From assembly GCF_001766675.1 (NCBI RefSeq), contig NZ_MJLT01000067.1:109113-173112 (forward strand): 64,000 bases of DNA, given 5' to 3'. Under the pieces are notes generated by a model. It was given only the letters and a program-made list of their open reading frames with translations. It ran no database searches and was not told where the DNA came from. Position 1 is the first letter of the stretch. Every line of letters starts with the position of its first letter. Both the position numbers and the translations under genes were made by a program. Shown here one piece after another: positions 61,116 through 64,000 of the stretch. The stretch is from Arthrobacter sp. SW1. Lineage in GTDB: Bacteria > Actinomycetota > Actinomycetes > Actinomycetales > Micrococcaceae.

Positions 61116-63620
61116 ATGTTCGTCTACCAGGAGACGGTGGTGGAGGCGGTGCGGTGCCTCCTGACCGGCAAGGACGTCCGCGTCGTCGGCCCCGGCGGAT
61201 CCGGGCGGAGCAGCATCCTGGATGCCGTCGTCTCCGGCCTGGAACAGCTGGGGAACGAGGCGGTGGTGGTGCGCGTGCCGCCGGTCGCCGTCGAACAGCC
61301 GGGTTATGTCCTTTCCCAGCTGCAGCTTGAGCTGGGACTCGCGCCGGGGCGCGGCACCCTGCAGGAAAGGGTCGACGCCGTTGCTGCCGCCCTCCGTGGG
61401 AAGATCCTCGCCTTGGACGACATGCACCACGCGGATGCCCTGTCCCTCCGTGCGCTGGGCACGGCCTTGGGCGCATCAGCGGGCGCAGGAGCCACCCTGT
61501 TGTGCACGGAACTCATGGGCCGGCACCGCGACGAGGAACTGCCGCCGCGTTGGCCCGAGGCCTTGCTCGATGTGCCGCCGCTCGGCGTCGGCCAGGCCAC
61601 CAGGCTGGTGTCCGAAAGCCTCGGCGGCCCGGTGGATCCCGCCGTCGTGGTCCGGATCCTCAGCGAATCCGGTGGGATCGCGCGCTTCCTGCTGGCCATC
61701 GCGCAGAGCGCGCGGGAGCATGGCCGGCTGACCCTGCAGGACGGTGCTTGGCGCATGGTGGGGCCCACCCTGTGGCACAGCGACTTGGTCTCGGTGGTGG
61801 ACGGATACCTTGCGGGCCTCGACGGGGAGGTCCGGGCCGCCGTCGATTTCCTGGCCCGGCCCGGCGGATGCTCCCTGGCCGAAGCCCTGGAGCATTTTCC
61901 TGAAGGTGTGTGGGAGCGTGCCCGGCAGGCCGGGATTGTGTCCCTGAGCGAACTGGGCGGACGCTACGAACTACAGTTGCGCCCGCCGCTGCTGGTCAAG
62001 CGGATCGCCCGGGACCAGCTGACTGTGGCCGAGGCCGCCCGCAGGATCGCCTCCGGGACTCCGGCGCGGGCCGGCGCCTTCAGCGCTTTCCGGAAGCGCG
62101 ACGCAAAGGTCATGGCCCAGCAGTTCATGGAGCACCGGCGCCGGGCTGCGGAGGCAGCCTTCGCCGCGTGGCAGCGGGAGAAAACGCTGCAGAATGCCTG
62201 CCGCTACCTGAAGGGAGCCATCGGGGAACCCTCCGAGGCGGCCCGGGTGCAGGAAGTGTTCGGCACTCCGCAGTCCGGTGAGGCGGATTCACCGGAGGGC
62301 TTCGAATTCACCGTGCGGCACGCGCAGTGGTTGCGATACGTGAAGCACGACGCCGGCGCGGCGGAGGAACTGCTGCGCCGCTTCGCCGGGAAGGCACCGC
62401 ACCGCGCCGCGTCGATCGCCGCTGCCGGTGCGTTCATGGCGGTGCTCGGCGGGGACGGTATCAACGGGTCCGTGCCGGTCGACGCCGATCCGGCGTCCTC
62501 CGAACTGGCAGGCCTGCTCCATGTGGTGCTCAGCCTGCTGCGCGGCGAACTTGGACCGGCGCGGGAGTTCATGGCCAATTCCGGCCGGTACCGCGGCGAG
62601 AGCGCGTTCCTGCTGGCCGCGGCCCTGGAGCCCCTGCTGCTCTTTTTCGACGGCGACGCCACTGCCGCCCTGGACGCCTGCCGGGAAGCACGCGAAGCGG
62701 CGCTCGAACGCTACGACGGCGATACCTTCTTCGTCCTGTCCTTCATCGCCGCGGTCATTTTCCACTACCTGGACAACAGCCCCAGCCGGCGGCAGATGCT
62801 CGAAGAAGCCCTCGCCGTCGGGCGTCCACGGCCCCTGCTCGCCCCGTTGTACGGCGCGGCACTCAACCACGTGGCGATCTCCGCGCACTACCACGCACGC
62901 CTGTCCATCCGGGACAGCCTGCTGCTCGAATCCGGCCAGCTCGCCGCCGAACCAGGGCCTTTCCTGGGCTCGGGAACAGACATCCTGGCCGCGCTCAGCA
63001 AGCATCACGACGACCCCGCGGCGCTGGACGCCGCGATCGCGCGCTCGCTGCGGGCCCGTCGCCGCAAAGGCTACACGCTGACCGCGGTGCACACCGGCCT
63101 GGTGATGCTGAGCCTTTCGGCCGGGCCGCTCGCCGCGGAGGAACTCGGCAGGGCGGCCGAGGGGATGGACATCCCGGCCTTCAACACCGCCATCGGGCTG
63201 GCCGGGAGGCTCTGGAACAGCACGCCGTCGGAGATCCGCATCTGGCTGGAACACCGGGGAACCGGCCAGGACGCGGCGCTGCTTGCCGCACTGGTCGCGG
63301 CGAAGTCGCGGGCAGCCCTGCGGGACGGCGATCCGGAGCTCAGCCGGGAACTCGGGGAACTGGCCGCCGGCCTGGTGGGCGGGGGAAGCGGTGTGGCCCG
63401 CCTGCTTCCCGTCAGCAACCCCGTGCCGTCCCTCACTCCGCGCGAAGTGGAGATTTCCCTTCTGGCCGGCAGCCTGAGCAACCCGGACATCGCCGAACGG
63501 CTCCGGCTGAGCCCGCGCACGGTGGAGAACCACATCGCCAACGCGCTGCGGAAAACCGGCGCATCAGACCGGAGCGAACTCAACGAACTGGTCCGCCGCC
63601 TGGCGCCGCTGGGGATTTAG
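61116..63620 (+). CDS. LAL-type LuxR family regulator
   Basis: This 834-residue regulator has an N-terminal P-loop NTPase (GPGGSGRSS, with Arg in place of the usual Walker A Lys; Walker [12 protein letters not shown]), a helical TPR-like middle, and a C-terminal LuxR HTH ([24 protein letters not shown] split, [14 protein letters not shown]). Start is ATG 61116 with GGAG upstream; an earlier ATG at 61023 is in frame. It is divergent from the RCC1/SipW operon, with 241 bp between starts, and is its likely regulator. Confidence 0.87.
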   Translation: MFVYQETVVEAVRCLLTGKDVRVVGPGGSGRSSILDAVVSGLEQLGNEAVVVRVPPVAVEQPGYVLSQLQLELGLAPGRGTLQERVDAVAAALRGKILALDDMHHADALSLRALGTALGASAGAGATLLCTELMGRHRDEELPPRWPEALLDVPPLGVGQATRLVSESLGGPVDPAVVVRILSESGGIARFLLAIAQSAREHGRLTLQDGAWRMVGPTLWHSDLVSVVDGYLAGLDGEVRAAVDFLARPGGCSLAEALEHFPEGVWERARQAGIVSLSELGGRYELQLRPPLLVKRIARDQLTVAEAARRIASGTPARAGAFSAFRKRDAKVMAQQFMEHRRRAAEAAFAAWQREKTLQNACRYLKGAIGEPSEAARVQEVFGTPQSGEADSPEGFEFTVRHAQWLRYVKHDAGAAEELLRRFAGKAPHRAASIAAAGAFMAVLGGDGINGSVPVDADPASSELAGLLHVVLSLLRGELGPAREFMANSGRYRGESAFLLAAALEPLLLFFDGDATAALDACREAREAALERYDGDTFFVLSFIAAVIFHYLDNSPSRRQMLEEALAVGRPRPLLAPLYGAALNHVAISAHYHARLSIRDSLLLESGQLAAEPGPFLGSGTDILAALSKHHDDPAALDAAIARSLRARRRKGYTLTAVHTGLVMLSLSAGPLAAEELGRAAEGMDIPAFNTAIGLAGRLWNSTPSEIRIWLEHRGTGQDAALLAALVAAKSRAALRDGDPELSRELGELAAGLVGGGSGVARLLPVSNPVPSLTPREVEISLLAGSLSNPDIAERLRLSPRTVENHIANALRKTGASDRSELNELVRRLAPLGI

Positions 63621-64000
63621 GGGTGGCCGAGGAGGGTTTTGGCTTCCTGGCGGGTGGTGCCGGAGTCCTGGATGCCGTCGGCGATGTGGGCAATATGCTC
63701 CAAGTGCGCGGGGATGTCGCGGCCCTTCTTGCGCATCGCGGTGGCCCAGAGCCGTCCGGCGCGGTAGGAGGAGCGGACCAGGGGCCCGGACATGACGCCG
63801 AGGAAGCCCAAGGCTTCGGCTTCTTCGCCGAGTTCGACGAATTCCTGGGGCTTGACCCAGCGGTCCACGGGCAGGTGCCGCTCGGAGGGGCGCAGGTACT
63901 GGGTGATGGTGATCAGGTCGCAGCCGGCCTCGTGCAGGTCTTTGAGGGCCTCGCTGATTTCCTGGCGGGTTTCGCCCATGCCCAGGATCAGGTTGGACTT
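63617..64000 (-). CDS. lipA: Lipoyl synthase LipA, C-terminal part (truncated by window)
   Basis: The last 127 residues of a radical SAM enzyme that inserts sulfur into octanoyl-protein to form lipoate. The [39 protein letters not shown] (as parts) and [10 protein letters not shown] segments are diagnostic. The N-terminal part with the two iron-sulfur clusters lies beyond the window end. The frame reaches 64000 exactly without an early stop. It is convergent with the LAL gene, their stops sharing bases 63618-63619. Confidence 0.95.
   Translation of the reverse strand, partial: KSNLILGMGETRQEISEALKDLHEAGCDLITITQYLRPSERHLPVDRWVKPQEFVELGEEAEALGFLGVMSGPLVRSSYRAGRLWATAMRKKGRDIPAHLEHIAHIADGIQDSGTTRQEAKTLLGHP

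Overview
The window looks like chromosomal DNA from a high-GC actinobacterium of the Micrococcaceae, most likely Arthrobacter or a close relative. The grounds are strong G/C third-position bias, frequent ATGA/GTGA stop-start overlaps, a dnaK-grpE-dnaJ-hspR operon with HspR-type operators, LAL-type and TetR regulators, a VapBC-like module, and SipW-type secretion of surface proteins. No rRNA, tRNA, CRISPR array or insertion sequence was recognised. This assignment rests on protein families and gene arrangement, not on any database search.

Layout. 0-5 kb: the end of an FG-GAP repeat protein, then a sugar-use operon (MFS transporter, GH3 beta-glucosidase, TetR). 5-18 kb: pabC, cardiolipin synthase, a WXG100-type protein with a small partner, a lipoprotein, a P-loop kinase/PabB fusion coupled to a low-molecular-weight phosphatase, an ABC exporter, an MFS pump, a LysE exporter and a PIN toxin/antitoxin pair. 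18-26.6 kb: a methyltransferase, a TetR regulator divergent from an amidohydrolase and an APC permease, two orphan membrane proteins and alaA.

26.7-38.9 kb is the most unusual part. It is a compact minus-strand operon of 13 genes encoding a contractile injection system (CIS): terminator-like cap, sheath, tube, LysM/adaptor-like protein, VgrG-type spike, Cys-rich tip candidate, gp25, a baseplate protein fused to a beta-propeller, and a tail protein I-like subunit. The last three genes encode single-pass membrane proteins, two of them paralogues with an N-terminal Ig-like domain, one transmembrane helix and extracytoplasmic PASTA domains. I see no AAA+ ATPase, tape-measure protein, fibre, lysis or capsid gene. 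The likeliest reading is a domestic, possibly wall-anchored CIS rather than a prophage. One protein in it, of 405 residues, carries three 63-bp palindromic DNA elements in frame.

38.9-47.6 kb: a membrane protein, an NmrA-like reductase divergent from a TetR regulator with two palindromic operators, MpaB- and DUF817-family genes, and the dnaK heat-shock operon with two HAIR-type operators around its promoter. 47.6-55.1 kb: a lipoprotein, a SWIM/SNF2 helicase, an acidic DMP19-like protein, a DUF4287/DUF5655 protein, a repeat lipoprotein, and an ECF sigma/anti-sigma pair.

55.1-61 kb: a surface-protein locus with a SipW-type signal peptidase, five proteins that share the cognate A-A-F-x-D type leader (including an RCC1-like beta-propeller), and an LPxTG-type wall-anchored protein. 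A divergent LAL-type LuxR regulator follows. The window ends inside lipA.
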